Origin: CBDCCV01 sp965215025
GTDB lineage: Bacteria; Bacteroidota; Rhodothermia; Rhodothermales; Salinibacteraceae
DNA: 64,000 bases
NCBI GenBank assembly: GCA_965215025.1
Contig: CBDCCV010000002.1
Coordinates: 1,426,001-1,490,000, forward strand
Reading direction: 5' to 3'
The stretch's first letter is position 1; each line of letters opens with the position of its first letter. Below the pieces are notes generated by a model that did no database searches, was not told the DNA's origin, and saw only the letters and a list, made by a program, of their open reading frames with translations. Positions 30,011-39,626 of this stretch are shown in pieces. Position numbers and translations under genes: made by a program.

Positions 30011-32272
30011 GTGCTGCGCGTGTCTCCCCTTTCGTTTCAACGTTTTCCCCATCCGGCGCGCTCCGCCCGTGCGGATTGGCGGCGCGGCGGCGCGGCGGTG
30101 CTTCTCCTAGCACTCGCCGCGGTGCTGGCCGCGTGGACGGCGGGCGCGCCCCGGCCGGCGGCGGCGCAGGCCCCGCTCTTCCTCGTCAACGAGAACACGA
30201 CCGTAGACGGGATCCGCTTCCGCTTTACCGGCTCGGAGACGTTCGAGACCGACCGGCTCAAAGAGCAGATCGCCCTGCAGGAGCCGTCCTTCTTCGACGC
30301 CGTCAAGGGGCCGCTCCCGTTCCTGGAACCGAACCGCTACCCTTTCGACCCCGTCGTTTTGCAGAAGGACGTGGCGCGGCTGAAGAGCTTCTACGGGCGC
30401 AACGGCTTCCTCCAGGCCCGCATCGACTACGTGCAGGACGAGGGGCCGACGACGCGCCTCGACACCACCGACAACGAGATCCGCGTCGTGTTCATCATCG
30501 ACGAGGGGCCGCCGCTGATCATCCAGGACGTGAGCTTCCTCTCCGCCGCCGACTCGTCGAGCTACGCCGTGAGCCTCTTCGAGGGCGAGCTGCGCGAGGA
30601 GTGGATCCGCTTCCGCGACCGGACCTCGTTCAAGACGGGCGAGCGCTACAACGACTTCAACCGGCTGCGCATCGAGGACGAGGTCTTGAACTGGCTGCAG
30701 AACCGCGGCTTCGCCTTTGCCCAGATCGGCACCGGCGGCGAGGTGGATTCGACGTACAACACGGCGGACATCCGCTTTTTCATAGATCCGGGGCCGCGCG
30801 CGCGCATCGGCGAGATCGACGTCGAGGGGAACGAGTCCGTGGCCGCCTCGGTGGTGCGGCGCGAGCTGCCCTTCCGCGTGGGCGAGCGCTTCTCGCAGAA
30901 CGAGCTGGCGCAGGGACAGCGCTCGGTCTTCGGGCTGAACCTCTTCCGTTTGGCGCTTGTGGACGTGCCGCCGCAGGAGCGCGACTCGACGGTGGCCGTG
31001 CGCGTGCGCGTGCGCGAGGCGGCCCTGCGCTACGTCTCGGCGCAGACGGGGTACGCCCGCACGCTCGGCCTCACCACCGAGGGCGGGTGGACGCACCGCA
31101 ACTTCCTTGGCGCGGCGCGCACGTTCTCGGTCAACGCCCTGGCCAACACGGGCTTCTTCGCGGCCGAGGGGGACCGCTTTGCGGCGTCGCGCCTCTTCCG
31201 CGGCTCGCTCTCCTTGAGGCAGCCGTACCTGTTCCGGCGCAGCCTCTCGGGCGTGGTCTCGCCCTTTATCCAGTACGAGCAGAACCCGCTCCTGCCGCCC
31301 AGCCCTGGCGAGCCGCTGGGCATCAACGCGCGCGAGTTCGGCCTGAACACGACGCTCATCTACGAGCTGCTCCCCTTCCGCACGCTCGTCCTGCAGCACA
31401 CGTTTACGCGCGCGCTCACCTTCGGCACCGGCACCGCCGACATCGACCCGGACATGGGCGGGTTCATAGGCGGGAGCAACCCGCGCGACGTGTACTCGAG
31501 GAGCGTGATCTCGGCCAACGCCACCATAGGCAACGTGGACGACTTTTTGAACCCCTCCGCCGGCTTCTTGGTACGCCCGCTGGCGGAGGTGGGTGGCGGC
31601 TTTTTAGGCTCGGGCGTCGAGTACGCCAAGGTCTCGAACGAGGTGGTGGGCTACCTGCCGCTGGGCGAGCGCGTGGGGCTGGCCGGACGGCTCTTCGCCG
31701 GGCGGCTCTGGCCCTTTGGGAGGAGCGAGGCGAGCCTCGACGGCCTGCGCACGCCCGACGACAGCCTCCGGTTCGAGAACCGCTTCGACCCCATCGTCTT
31801 CTACAACGGCGGATCGAGCGACCTGCGCGGCTGGCGCGACCGTCTCGCCGGCGCGAAGGTGGCGCAGCGCTTCCTCTTCGACAACGACTTCACCGACGAC
31901 GTCCCGCCCGACACCACCATCGAGTACGAGGCCGTGGGCGGGCGCGCCAAGCTGGCCTTCAACGCCGAGGCGCGCCTGCCCTTCCCCGGCCTCGGCCCAA
32001 GCTGGGCCACGGCCGTCTTCCTCGACGCCGGGCAGTCCACGGACCGCCTCGGCGTGGGCGATATGCGCTTCGGCACGGGCGCGGGCCTGCGCTACCGCAC
32101 GCCGGTGGGCTTTTTGCGCGTGGACCTCGGCTACAAGCTCAACCCCACCTTCGAGGACCTGCGCGACCCCGAGGACGTGTTCCGCTTTAGAAACGGCCTT
32201 ACCGACGAGCCGCCCGAGGCCAACCCCTGGCGCCGCTTCCACATCCACCTGAGCATCGGGCAGACGTTCTAA
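30011..32272 (+). CDS. BamA/TamA-type outer-membrane barrel (probable TamA partner of TamB)
   Basis: An Omp85-superfamily protein of about 750 residues. A GTG at 30011 precedes a basic stretch and a hydrophobic signal region (AAVLLLALAAVLAAWTAG, cleavage near PAAAQAP); an ATG at 29891 is less likely. POTRA-like repeats occupy about residues 60-370: LKSFYGRNGFLQARIDYVQD, then a modified repeat, then ARIGEIDVEGNESVAASVVR. The 16-stranded barrel follows, with SSDLRGWRDRLAG where the conserved lid-loop arginine motif (G-x-R-G) is expected, and ends FHIHLSIGQTF with the terminal Phe for Bam recognition. The tamB-like gene lies downstream, separated by a hairpin repeat, so it is best read as TamA. 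Confidence 0.85.
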   Translation: MLRVSPLSFQRFPHPARSARADWRRGGAAVLLLALAAVLAAWTAGAPRPAAAQAPLFLVNENTTVDGIRFRFTGSETFETDRLKEQIALQEPSFFDAVKGPLPFLEPNRYPFDPVVLQKDVARLKSFYGRNGFLQARIDYVQDEGPTTRLDTTDNEIRVVFIIDEGPPLIIQDVSFLSAADSSSYAVSLFEGELREEWIRFRDRTSFKTGERYNDFNRLRIEDEVLNWLQNRGFAFAQIGTGGEVDSTYNTADIRFFIDPGPRARIGEIDVEGNESVAASVVRRELPFRVGERFSQNELAQGQRSVFGLNLFRLALVDVPPQERDSTVAVRVRVREAALRYVSAQTGYARTLGLTTEGGWTHRNFLGAARTFSVNALANTGFFAAEGDRFAASRLFRGSLSLRQPYLFRRSLSGVVSPFIQYEQNPLLPPSPGEPLGINAREFGLNTTLIYELLPFRTLVLQHTFTRALTFGTGTADIDPDMGGFIGGSNPRDVYSRSVISANATIGNVDDFLNPSAGFLVRPLAEVGGGFLGSGVEYAKVSNEVVGYLPLGERVGLAGRLFAGRLWPFGRSEASLDGLRTPDDSLRFENRFDPIVFYNGGSSDLRGWRDRLAGAKVAQRFLFDNDFTDDVPPDTTIEYEAVGGRAKLAFNAEARLPFPGLGPSWATAVFLDAGQSTDRLGVGDMRFGTGAGLRYRTPVGFLRVDLGYKLNPTFEDLRDPEDVFRFRNGLTDEPPEANPWRRFHIHLSIGQTF

Positions 32273-32275
32273 CAA

Positions 32276-32346
32276 TGACAATGGACGATAGACGGGGGAC
32301 GACGCTCCTGTTTTTCGGTCGTCCTTCGTCCACCGTCCGTCGTCAA
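32276..32346. repeat. heptad hairpin repeat, class 1, copy E, between tamA-like and tamB
   Basis: Left arm TGACAAT GGACGAT AGACGGG GGACGAC, right arm GGTCGTCCTTCGTCCACC and GTCCGTCGTCA, loop GCTCCTGTTTTTC. It begins four bases after the TamA-like stop and ends about 15 bases before the TamB ATG. Transcription of tamB from the same promoter would have to pass through it. Confidence 0.7.
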
Positions 32347-32360
32347 CCCACAAACACCGC

Positions 32361-35300
32361 ATGAGCGAACGCGAACACATCGACAGGCCGGACGACGCCG
32401 CTGCAGACGACGCCGTCGCCGATGAGGAGCGCCCGGAAGCGGAGCGCTCCACGGCGCAGCGCGTGCTGCGCGTTGCGCTCTGGGCCGTGGGCGGCCTCGT
32501 GGCGCTCGTCCTCGTCCTCGTCGTGGTGCTCCTTTTGCTCTTGCAGACGGACTGGGGCGCGTCCAAAGCTGGCGGCCTCATCGCCGGGCTGGCCAACCCG
32601 TACGACGCGGCCGAGCTTTCCATCGGCGGCATCGACGGGAACTGGCTTTCCGGCCTCGAACTGCGCGACGTGAACCTCGTCCGCACCGACTCGCTCACCG
32701 GGGATGCCGTGCGGATGGCGCACGTGGACTCGCTCCTCCTCAGCTACGACCTCGGCGCCCTTTTCAGCAAGAAGATCCACGTCGAAAGCGTGGGCCTCTA
32801 CGGCGCCCAGATCAGCGCGCGCCAGAACGCGGACTCGACGTGGGACCTCACCGAGCCGTTCGGCGAATCGACGGATACCACGCAGAGCAGCTTCTCGGTT
32901 CAGGTGGACGAGATCGTCGTCCAGGACGCCGGCCTCACGGCGGCGTTTTACGCGCCGGGGCGCGACTCGACCCTGCGCGTTTCCGACCTCGACACGCGCA
33001 TCGGCGGCCTCTTCCTCGGGCCGGACCAGACGGCGGTGGACGTGGAAGACTTCGCCATGCAGTTCACTCCGCCGGGGCAGGACGTCGAGCGCGAGCTGGC
33101 CGCCCGCGCCGCGCTGGCCGACGGGCGCCTCACCGTGGACACGCTCCGCCTGGACTCGCCCTTTAGCGACCTCACCGCCCAGGGCACGCTCGGCCTCCCC
33201 CAGGAAGGCGAGCCGGCCGAGAACATCGACTTCCGCCTGAGCGCCCAGCCGCTCGACTTCCGCGACCTGGCCGGCTTCGTCCCGGCGCTCAACCCGGAGC
33301 GCTCGCTCACGCTCGACGCGCGCGTCACCGGCACGGGCGATCTTCTGAATGCCGATGTGGACGCCACCTTTTCCGACGGCGCCACACTCAATCTCCAGGC
33401 CGAGGCCACGCCCAACCTCGAAGGCCCGGTGCGCTTCACGGCGGAAGGCAACATCGACGGCCTCAACCCCGCCTTTTTCACCGCCGACACCTCCGCCGGC
33501 ACGATCAACGCCGCCTTCGCCGCCGACCTCCAGGGCGAGGCGCTCGAACGGATCAGCGGCACGGCCTCGGCCACCCTCACCGATTCGCGCTACGGCGCGT
33601 ACCAGATCAACCGCGCGCGTCTCCAAACCGACTTCACCGACGGCGTGGCCGAACTCGACTTCCGCAGCGATCTGCGCGGCGGCGCCCTCACCGCCGACGG
33701 CACCCTCCGCCCCTTTGCCGATCCGCTCGCGTACGACCTCCGCGCGCGCTTCGCCAACCTCGACCTCGGCGCGCTCACGGGCGACACGACGCAGGCGAGC
33801 GACCTCACCGGCACGCTCTATCTCGACGGCACGGGCGCGGACCTCGCCTCAGCAAACGTGACGGCGCGGCTCGACCTCGCCCCCTCGACGCTCAACCGCT
33901 ACCGGCTCGAAGACGGCCAGCTTACGGCCCAGGTCGCGGACGGCAACGTCGATTTCAGCGCGCGGCTCGATTCGCCGCAGGGAAGCGTCACGGCGCGGGG
34001 CAACGCCAGTGACCTCGCCTCCGGCACGCCGCGCTACCGCATCAGCCAGGGCCGCCTCGACAGCGTGGACGTGGCCGCGCTCACGGGCGACACGACGCGC
34101 TCGCAGATCAGCGGCACGTTCAGCCTTCAGGGCGAGGGCGCCTCGCCGGAAGCCCTGCGCATTGACGAGGCGCGCCTCGACCTCGCGGACTCGTACTACG
34201 GCGCCTATGAGATCGACGCGGCCAACCTCTCGGCCACGCTGCGCGACGAGCGCCTGGACGCCACCGGCGCCGTGCGCCTCCAAGAAGGCGGCCGGTTCGA
34301 CCTCGACGCCACGGCGTACCCGTTTGCCGTGGTGCCGCGCTTCTCGGCGCGCGGCTCGTTTGCGGAGGTGGACGTCGGCACGCTCGCGCAGAACCCGAAC
34401 CAGGCGAGCAATCTGGCGGGCAACTTCCGCATCGAGGGGCGCGGGACGAGCCTGGAGACGCTCGACCTCGACGCCAACGTCACGCTCGACGAATCGCAGC
34501 TGAACCAGCAGGAGATCCAGAGCGCGGCGGTGGACGTGCAGCTTCAGAGCGGCACCCTGAACTTTGACGTGCGCCTGGACACGCCCGAGGGCGCCACGCG
34601 CCTGGCCGGCACCGCGCAGCCCTTTGGCGACGCGCCGTCGTACACCCTGCGCGAGGGCACGCTGCGCGGCCTCAACCTCGGCGCGCTCGCCGGCATCCCC
34701 GCTTTGCAGACGGACCTCAACGCCACCGTGCAGATGAACGCCGGCACGCTCCCGCCCGCCCTGGCCGGCAGCGCGCAGGACACGGCCTCCGTCAGCGCCT
34801 CGGCCCTGCAGCGGATGCGCCTCGACGCGCAGATCGACGTCGAGCGTTCCACGATCAACGACGCCACCATCACCGGCGGGCAGCTCGTGGCCCGCGCCGA
34901 CAGCGGGCAGGCGCGCCTCGACGGGACGCTTGCCTTTGCCGAAGGCAGCGCCGCCGTTGAAGCTCAGGCCGATCTCTCCGGCGAGGTGCCCACCTACCGC
35001 GCCAATCTCAACCTCGACAACCTCGACCTGGCCGCCCTGGCCGGCAACGACACGCTCTCCTCGCGCCTTTCCCTCACAGCCGACGTCGAGGGCCGCGGCA
35101 CGGACCCAGAGACGATGACGCTCGACGCCGAGATCGCCTCCAACCGCATCACCTTCGACGACGTGGTCGTGCGCGAGATGGCCGTGGACCTGGCCCTCGC
35201 CGACGGCTTCCTCCGCGTCGATACGCTGCTCGTGGACGCCAACGTCGGGCGGATCACCGGCGGCGGCCCCATCGCGCTCTTCAACACGGCGGGGCCGGCG

Positions 35301-37631
35301 TCCGACTTCTCCTTCACGGCCACGCTGGACGACCTCTCGGCGGCGGAGTCGCTGGCCGGCGTGGACATCCTCTCGGTAGACGATGGGCAGATCACGGGCC
35401 GCGTCACCGGGCGGGATACGCTGCGCTTCGGCGCCGAGGCGGAGCTGACGAGCCTGATCTACGGCGACGTCCGCCTGGCCGGCCTCGAAGCCCGCACCGA
35501 GGGCGCCCTCGGCCCGGACCGCGCGCTCGAAGGCGCCACCGCGCGCGGCAGCCTCGCCTACCTCTCCAACCCCAGCATCACCGTCGAGGACATCGGCTTC
35601 GACGCGCGCTACGCCGACGAGGCGGTCAGCTTCGAGACGAGCCTCCTCGTGGACGAGGACCGCGAGGCGACCCTGAGCGGGCGCGTGGACCTGCGCCCGG
35701 ACAACCAGCGCGTGGAGCTGGACCGCTTCGACCTGCGCCTGGGCCAGGACGAGTGGGAGCTGCTCCAGCCCGCCACCATCGCCTACGGCGAGCAGTACCG
35801 CGTCTCCAACCTCCTCCTCTTCACCGGCGACCAGCAGATCGCCGTGGACGGCGTGGTGGACCTCGACGGGCGCCAGAGCCTGGTCATGACGATTGAGAAC
35901 TTCCAGATCGGCGGCGTGGCGGACCTGGCCGACTTCCAGGGCCTCGGCGGCACGCTCAACGGCACGCTCGACCTCACCGGCCCGGCCGAGGCGCCCAACC
36001 TGGCCGGCACGCTTGGCCTCGACATCGTCTCCTACGACGAGGCCGTGGGCACGCTCCGCCTCGGCATCGAGTACGACAGCCTGCGCCTGGGCTTCGACGC
36101 GCAGCTCCAGCACGAGGACGGCTCCGCGCTCACGGCCGAGGGCGCCTTCCCGCTCGACCTGCGCCTGACGAGCACGGCCGAGGACTCCGCCACCGTCACC
36201 GTCGCGCCCGACCTCCTTCAGCAGCAGCCGCTCCAGATGAAGCTCCAGGCCGAGGCGTTCGACATCGGCTGGGTGCGGCCTTTCCTCGACCCGGCCACCG
36301 TGAACCGCATCGAAGGCAAGCTCACGGCCGACATGACGCTCTCCGGCACGCCCGCCGCCCCGGACCTCAGCGGGCAGGCCGGCCTCGCAGGCGGCACGCT
36401 CGGCCTGCCCGACCTCGGCGTCACCTACAACGACATCCGCGCCGAGATAGAAACGGACGGCGACCGGCTCCTCTTGCAGAACGCGCGCCTGGAGAGCGGC
36501 GACGGGCGCCTCACAGCCGAGGGCAGCCTCAACCTCGCCAACCTCACCCTGGGCGAGTACGACCTCACGCTCCAGGCCGACGACTTCCTCGCCATCGACT
36601 CGCGCGAGTACCGCGCCGCCGTGGACGCCAACCTCTCGGTAAGCGGCACCACCGAGAAGCCGCGCATCGAGGGCGGCGTCGAGGTGCTCTCCGCCGACAT
36701 CTACCTCTTCAGCGGCGAGGGCGAGACGCCGGACCTGGCCGAGGTCTCGCTCGACGCGGAGGCGCGCCAGATGCTCGAAGAGCGCTTCGGCGTGCGGCTC
36801 ACCGAGGCGGACACGGCCACGACGGAGACGTACGAGGCCCTGGCGCTGGACCTCGACGTGGAGATCCAGCGCGACACCTGGCTGCGCGCGCGTGCCAACC
36901 CGGAGATGGCCATCCAGCTCACCGGCGACCTCGACGTGCAGAAGCCCTCCGGCGGCGAGCCGCAGCTTTTCGGCACCATCGAGACCATCGCCGAGCGGAG
37001 CTACGTCTTGCAGTTCGGCCGCCGCTTTAACGTGACCGAGGGCGTGGTCACCTTCAACGGCCCGGCCACCCAGCCCATCCTCGACTTCCGCGCCGAGCTG
37101 CCCATCAAGTCGCCCTCGAACCCTGGGCAGAACCAGGTGCTCATCACGCTCGACATCGAGGGCACGCCCGACGACCTCTCGCTCACGCCCGGCTCGGAAC
37201 CGCAGATGGAGACGGCCGACATCGTCTCCTACATCGCCACGGGCCGCCCGGCGGACGAGGCGTTTCAGCTTGGCGGCAGCGGCGGCGGCGGCGCGCTCGG
37301 CGCGGGGACGGAGCTGGCGCTCGGCCAAGTGGCGAACATCTTGGAAGGGGCCGCCGGCCAGGAGTTCGGCCTCGATGTGGTGGAGATCGACGTGGACGGC
37401 CTCCAGGGCGCCACGCTCACGGCCGGGAAGTACGTCACGCAGCGCTTCTACGTGGCTACGGAGCTGCCCATCTCGCGCTCGAGCGCGAACCGCCCCGGCG
37501 CCGCGCGCGGCTCCGACACCGCCCTCACACAGGTCACCCTCGAGTACGAGCTGACGGACTGGCTCCTGGCCCGCCTCATCGGCAACGCCGAGAACCTGCG
37601 CGTGAACCTCTTCTGGGAATACGCCTATTAG
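32361..37631 (+). CDS. tamB: TamB/DUF490 translocation and assembly protein, AsmA-like lipid bridge
   Basis: A 1756-residue protein. A single transmembrane helix (ALWAVGGLVALVLVLVVVLLLLL, about 34-58) anchors it in the inner membrane. The long periplasmic part is repetitive beta-structure with recurring segments such as ALTGDTTQASDLTGTLYLDG and ALTGDTTRSQISGTFSLQG, typical of the hydrophobic-groove beta-helix of AsmA/TamB proteins. The C-terminal DUF490/TamB domain is clear: DLDVQKPSGGEPQLFGTIE, YVLQFGRRFNVTEGVVTFNG, ETADIVSYIATGRPADEAF. The end NLRVNLFWEYAY reaches the outer-membrane partner. TamB is thought to carry phospholipid between membranes. The mlaE gene lies 90 bp downstream. Confidence 0.93.
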   Translation: MSEREHIDRPDDAAADDAVADEERPEAERSTAQRVLRVALWAVGGLVALVLVLVVVLLLLLQTDWGASKAGGLIAGLANPYDAAELSIGGIDGNWLSGLELRDVNLVRTDSLTGDAVRMAHVDSLLLSYDLGALFSKKIHVESVGLYGAQISARQNADSTWDLTEPFGESTDTTQSSFSVQVDEIVVQDAGLTAAFYAPGRDSTLRVSDLDTRIGGLFLGPDQTAVDVEDFAMQFTPPGQDVERELAARAALADGRLTVDTLRLDSPFSDLTAQGTLGLPQEGEPAENIDFRLSAQPLDFRDLAGFVPALNPERSLTLDARVTGTGDLLNADVDATFSDGATLNLQAEATPNLEGPVRFTAEGNIDGLNPAFFTADTSAGTINAAFAADLQGEALERISGTASATLTDSRYGAYQINRARLQTDFTDGVAELDFRSDLRGGALTADGTLRPFADPLAYDLRARFANLDLGALTGDTTQASDLTGTLYLDGTGADLASANVTARLDLAPSTLNRYRLEDGQLTAQVADGNVDFSARLDSPQGSVTARGNASDLASGTPRYRISQGRLDSVDVAALTGDTTRSQISGTFSLQGEGASPEALRIDEARLDLADSYYGAYEIDAANLSATLRDERLDATGAVRLQEGGRFDLDATAYPFAVVPRFSARGSFAEVDVGTLAQNPNQASNLAGNFRIEGRGTSLETLDLDANVTLDESQLNQQEIQSAAVDVQLQSGTLNFDVRLDTPEGATRLAGTAQPFGDAPSYTLREGTLRGLNLGALAGIPALQTDLNATVQMNAGTLPPALAGSAQDTASVSASALQRMRLDAQIDVERSTINDATITGGQLVARADSGQARLDGTLAFAEGSAAVEAQADLSGEVPTYRANLNLDNLDLAALAGNDTLSSRLSLTADVEGRGTDPETMTLDAEIASNRITFDDVVVREMAVDLALADGFLRVDTLLVDANVGRITGGGPIALFNTAGPASDFSFTATLDDLSAAESLAGVDILSVDDGQITGRVTGRDTLRFGAEAELTSLIYGDVRLAGLEARTEGALGPDRALEGATARGSLAYLSNPSITVEDIGFDARYADEAVSFETSLLVDEDREATLSGRVDLRPDNQRVELDRFDLRLGQDEWELLQPATIAYGEQYRVSNLLLFTGDQQIAVDGVVDLDGRQSLVMTIENFQIGGVADLADFQGLGGTLNGTLDLTGPAEAPNLAGTLGLDIVSYDEAVGTLRLGIEYDSLRLGFDAQLQHEDGSALTAEGAFPLDLRLTSTAEDSATVTVAPDLLQQQPLQMKLQAEAFDIGWVRPFLDPATVNRIEGKLTADMTLSGTPAAPDLSGQAGLAGGTLGLPDLGVTYNDIRAEIETDGDRLLLQNARLESGDGRLTAEGSLNLANLTLGEYDLTLQADDFLAIDSREYRAAVDANLSVSGTTEKPRIEGGVEVLSADIYLFSGEGETPDLAEVSLDAEARQMLEERFGVRLTEADTATTETYEALALDLDVEIQRDTWLRARANPEMAIQLTGDLDVQKPSGGEPQLFGTIETIAERSYVLQFGRRFNVTEGVVTFNGPATQPILDFRAELPIKSPSNPGQNQVLITLDIEGTPDDLSLTPGSEPQMETADIVSYIATGRPADEAFQLGGSGGGGALGAGTELALGQVANILEGAAGQEFGLDVVEIDVDGLQGATLTAGKYVTQRFYVATELPISRSSANRPGAARGSDTALTQVTLEYELTDWLLARLIGNAENLRVNLFWEYAY

Positions 37632-37720
37632 CCGGGGAACAGGCGGCGGGGGCGGGGTAAGAGGGGGCGCTCCGCAACGTTCTCCGCCGCCCGCTCACGT
37701 CCAAAAGAAAAAAGAAAAGA

Positions 37721-38518
37721 ATGCAGCTCGGCAACCCGCTTAGTCAGAAGGGCATCCTGCACGACACGTTTGCGCGCACGGGCGAGCTGGCCTCCTTTAT
37801 CGGCCAGTTCTTCAAACGGTTCTGGCGCCCCCCGTTCGAGGTGAGGGAGACGCTCTCGCAGATGGACGAGGCCGGCTCGCGCAGCTTCCTCCTGGTGGCC
37901 GTGACGGGGTTCGCCATCGGCATCGTGATGTCGATGCAGAGCCGCGGCACGCTGGCCACCTTCGGCGCCGAGGCGCTCCTGCCTAACATGCTCGCCCTGA
38001 CGGTGATCAAGGAGATCGGCCCCGTGTTCACCTCCCTGGTCCTGGCCGGGCGCCTCGGCGCCGGCATCGGGGCCGAGATCGGGTCCATGCGCGTGACCGA
38101 GCAGATCGACGCCCTGGAGGTGGCCGCCTTGAAGCCGTTTCACTACCTCGTCGTCACGCGCGTGGTGGCCTGCGTCTTCGTCTTCCCCGTGATGACGGTC
38201 TTCGCCGACACGCTCGCGCTCCTGGGCGGCTACCTCGAGTCCGTCCTCGCCAGCGACATGGACTACCGCATCTACATCTCCACGGCGTTCTCCTCCATCC
38301 GCTTTGCCGACCTCTTCGTGGACACGATGAAGACGAGCGTCTTCGGCTTCATCGTGGCGATTGTGAGCTGCTTCCTGGGCTACAACGTGCGCGGCGGCAC
38401 GCGCGCGGTGGGGCAGGCGGCCATGCGCTCGGTGGTGATCTCCTCGCTGCTCATCATCCTGACCGACGTGATCATCGTCCGCCTCTCGATCATGATCTTC
38501 GGCCCCCTCTCCGGCTGA
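37721..38518 (+). CDS. mlaE: MlaE-family ABC transporter permease
   Basis: A 265-residue permease of the MCE/Mla lipid transporter. The N-terminal amphipathic region (FKRFWRPPFEVRETLSQM) is followed by five to six membrane helices. Family motifs are FLLVAVTGFAIGIVMSMQSR, VIKEIGPVFTSLVLAGRLGA and EIGSMRVTEQIDALEVAAL; the last is the conserved coupling region. With MlaF and MlaD, encoded next, it should move phospholipids between inner and outer membrane. ATPase and MCE genes follow in order on the same strand. Confidence 0.93.
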   Translation: MQLGNPLSQKGILHDTFARTGELASFIGQFFKRFWRPPFEVRETLSQMDEAGSRSFLLVAVTGFAIGIVMSMQSRGTLATFGAEALLPNMLALTVIKEIGPVFTSLVLAGRLGAGIGAEIGSMRVTEQIDALEVAALKPFHYLVVTRVVACVFVFPVMTVFADTLALLGGYLESVLASDMDYRIYISTAFSSIRFADLFVDTMKTSVFGFIVAIVSCFLGYNVRGGTRAVGQAAMRSVVISSLLIILTDVIIVRLSIMIFGPLSG

Positions 38519-38569
38519 TCTTCGCCGCTACGACGCACAACGACAGACGCACGCCAACCGACGACGCCC

Positions 38570-39442
38570 ATGGCCGAGACGACGACGCAGGAACAGCAGG
38601 ACCAGGAAGAGCAGGCGCGCCGCCCCCGCGAGGGCGCCGAGCGGGCTGGCGACGAACGGGCGCGAAGCAAGCGCACCGAAGCCGCCGCGCCCGAGGCCGA
38701 TGGCGCCCCGCCCGAGGACGTGCTCATCGCCTTGCGCGACGTCCACAAGTCCTTCGGCGACCTCAAGGTGCTCAAGGGCGCCTCGCTCGAGGTCGAGAAG
38801 GGGACCTCGGCCGTGGTGATGGGCGGCTCGGGCGCGGGCAAGAGCGTGCTCCTCAAGCACGTCGTCAAGCTCATCACGCCGGACGAGGGCGAGGTCTGGG
38901 TCAAGGGCCAGCGCGTGGACCAGGCCACGGGCGAGGCGCTCGACCGCATCCGCCTCTCCACCGGCTACCTCTTCCAGGGCGGCGCGCTTTTCGACTCGAT
39001 GAGCGTGTTCGACAACCTCAGCTTCTTCCTCGAGCGCAACGCCGACCTCGACGAGGGCGAGCGCAAGGACCGCATCGAGGAAACGCTCGAGTGGGTCAAC
39101 CTCGCCGACACGGCCAAGAAGTGGCCGGCCGAGCTTTCCGGCGGGCAGAAAAAGCGCATCAGCCTGGCGCGCGCCATGATCCTCGAACCCGAGATCCTGC
39201 TCTACGACGAGCCGACCACCGGCCTCGACCCCGTTTCTGTGCGCACGGTCTCCAACCTCATCGTCCGCCTGCGCGACGAGCGCGGCATCACCTCCATGAC
39301 CATCACGCACGACCTCCTCTGCGCCGAGATCATCACCGACCGCGCCCACTTCATCTACGAGGGCGAGATCGTCGAGAGCGGCTCCCTGGACGACCTCCGC
39401 GCCTCGGACCACGAGACGCTGCGCGAGTTCTTCGGCGAATAA
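38570..39442 (+). CDS. mlaF: MlaF-type ABC transporter ATPase
   Basis: A 290-residue ABC ATPase. The first 50 residues are a charged, low-complexity extension (TTTQEQQDQEEQARRPREG) not found in the usual 250-270-residue MlaF. Walker A is GGSGAGKS (85-92), the signature LSGGQKKR at about 189-196, Walker B ILLYDEPTTGLDP at about 209-221, and the H-loop in ITHDL. It powers the permease encoded 51 bp upstream. Confidence 0.93.
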   Translation: MAETTTQEQQDQEEQARRPREGAERAGDERARSKRTEAAAPEADGAPPEDVLIALRDVHKSFGDLKVLKGASLEVEKGTSAVVMGGSGAGKSVLLKHVVKLITPDEGEVWVKGQRVDQATGEALDRIRLSTGYLFQGGALFDSMSVFDNLSFFLERNADLDEGERKDRIEETLEWVNLADTAKKWPAELSGGQKKRISLARAMILEPEILLYDEPTTGLDPVSVRTVSNLIVRLRDERGITSMTITHDLLCAEIITDRAHFIYEGEIVESGSLDDLRASDHETLREFFGE

Positions 39443-39626
39443 CCTTCTCTGACGAACTTCTTCGGCACGTAGAGGGTTGGCTTTGCCGTAGAAACGGCGG
39501 ACGCCCAGCAGCCACGCAGCAAACTGCGCCTGCCGTCTTTCAGCGCTCGTCCACGCCGTTTCTCTAAAACGGCCCCCTCTTTGCCGACTCTTCCTCTCCG
39601 CCCTTTTTAACCGCCTCCGCCTTGCC

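Noticed and set aside
33849..37328. Long minus-strand open frame (over 1100 codons) opposite tamB
   Set aside because: It mirrors the codon bias of tamB: high G+C and few stop codons on the complement. The translation is Val/Arg/Glu/Gly-rich without any domain, whereas the plus strand has clear TamB motifs.
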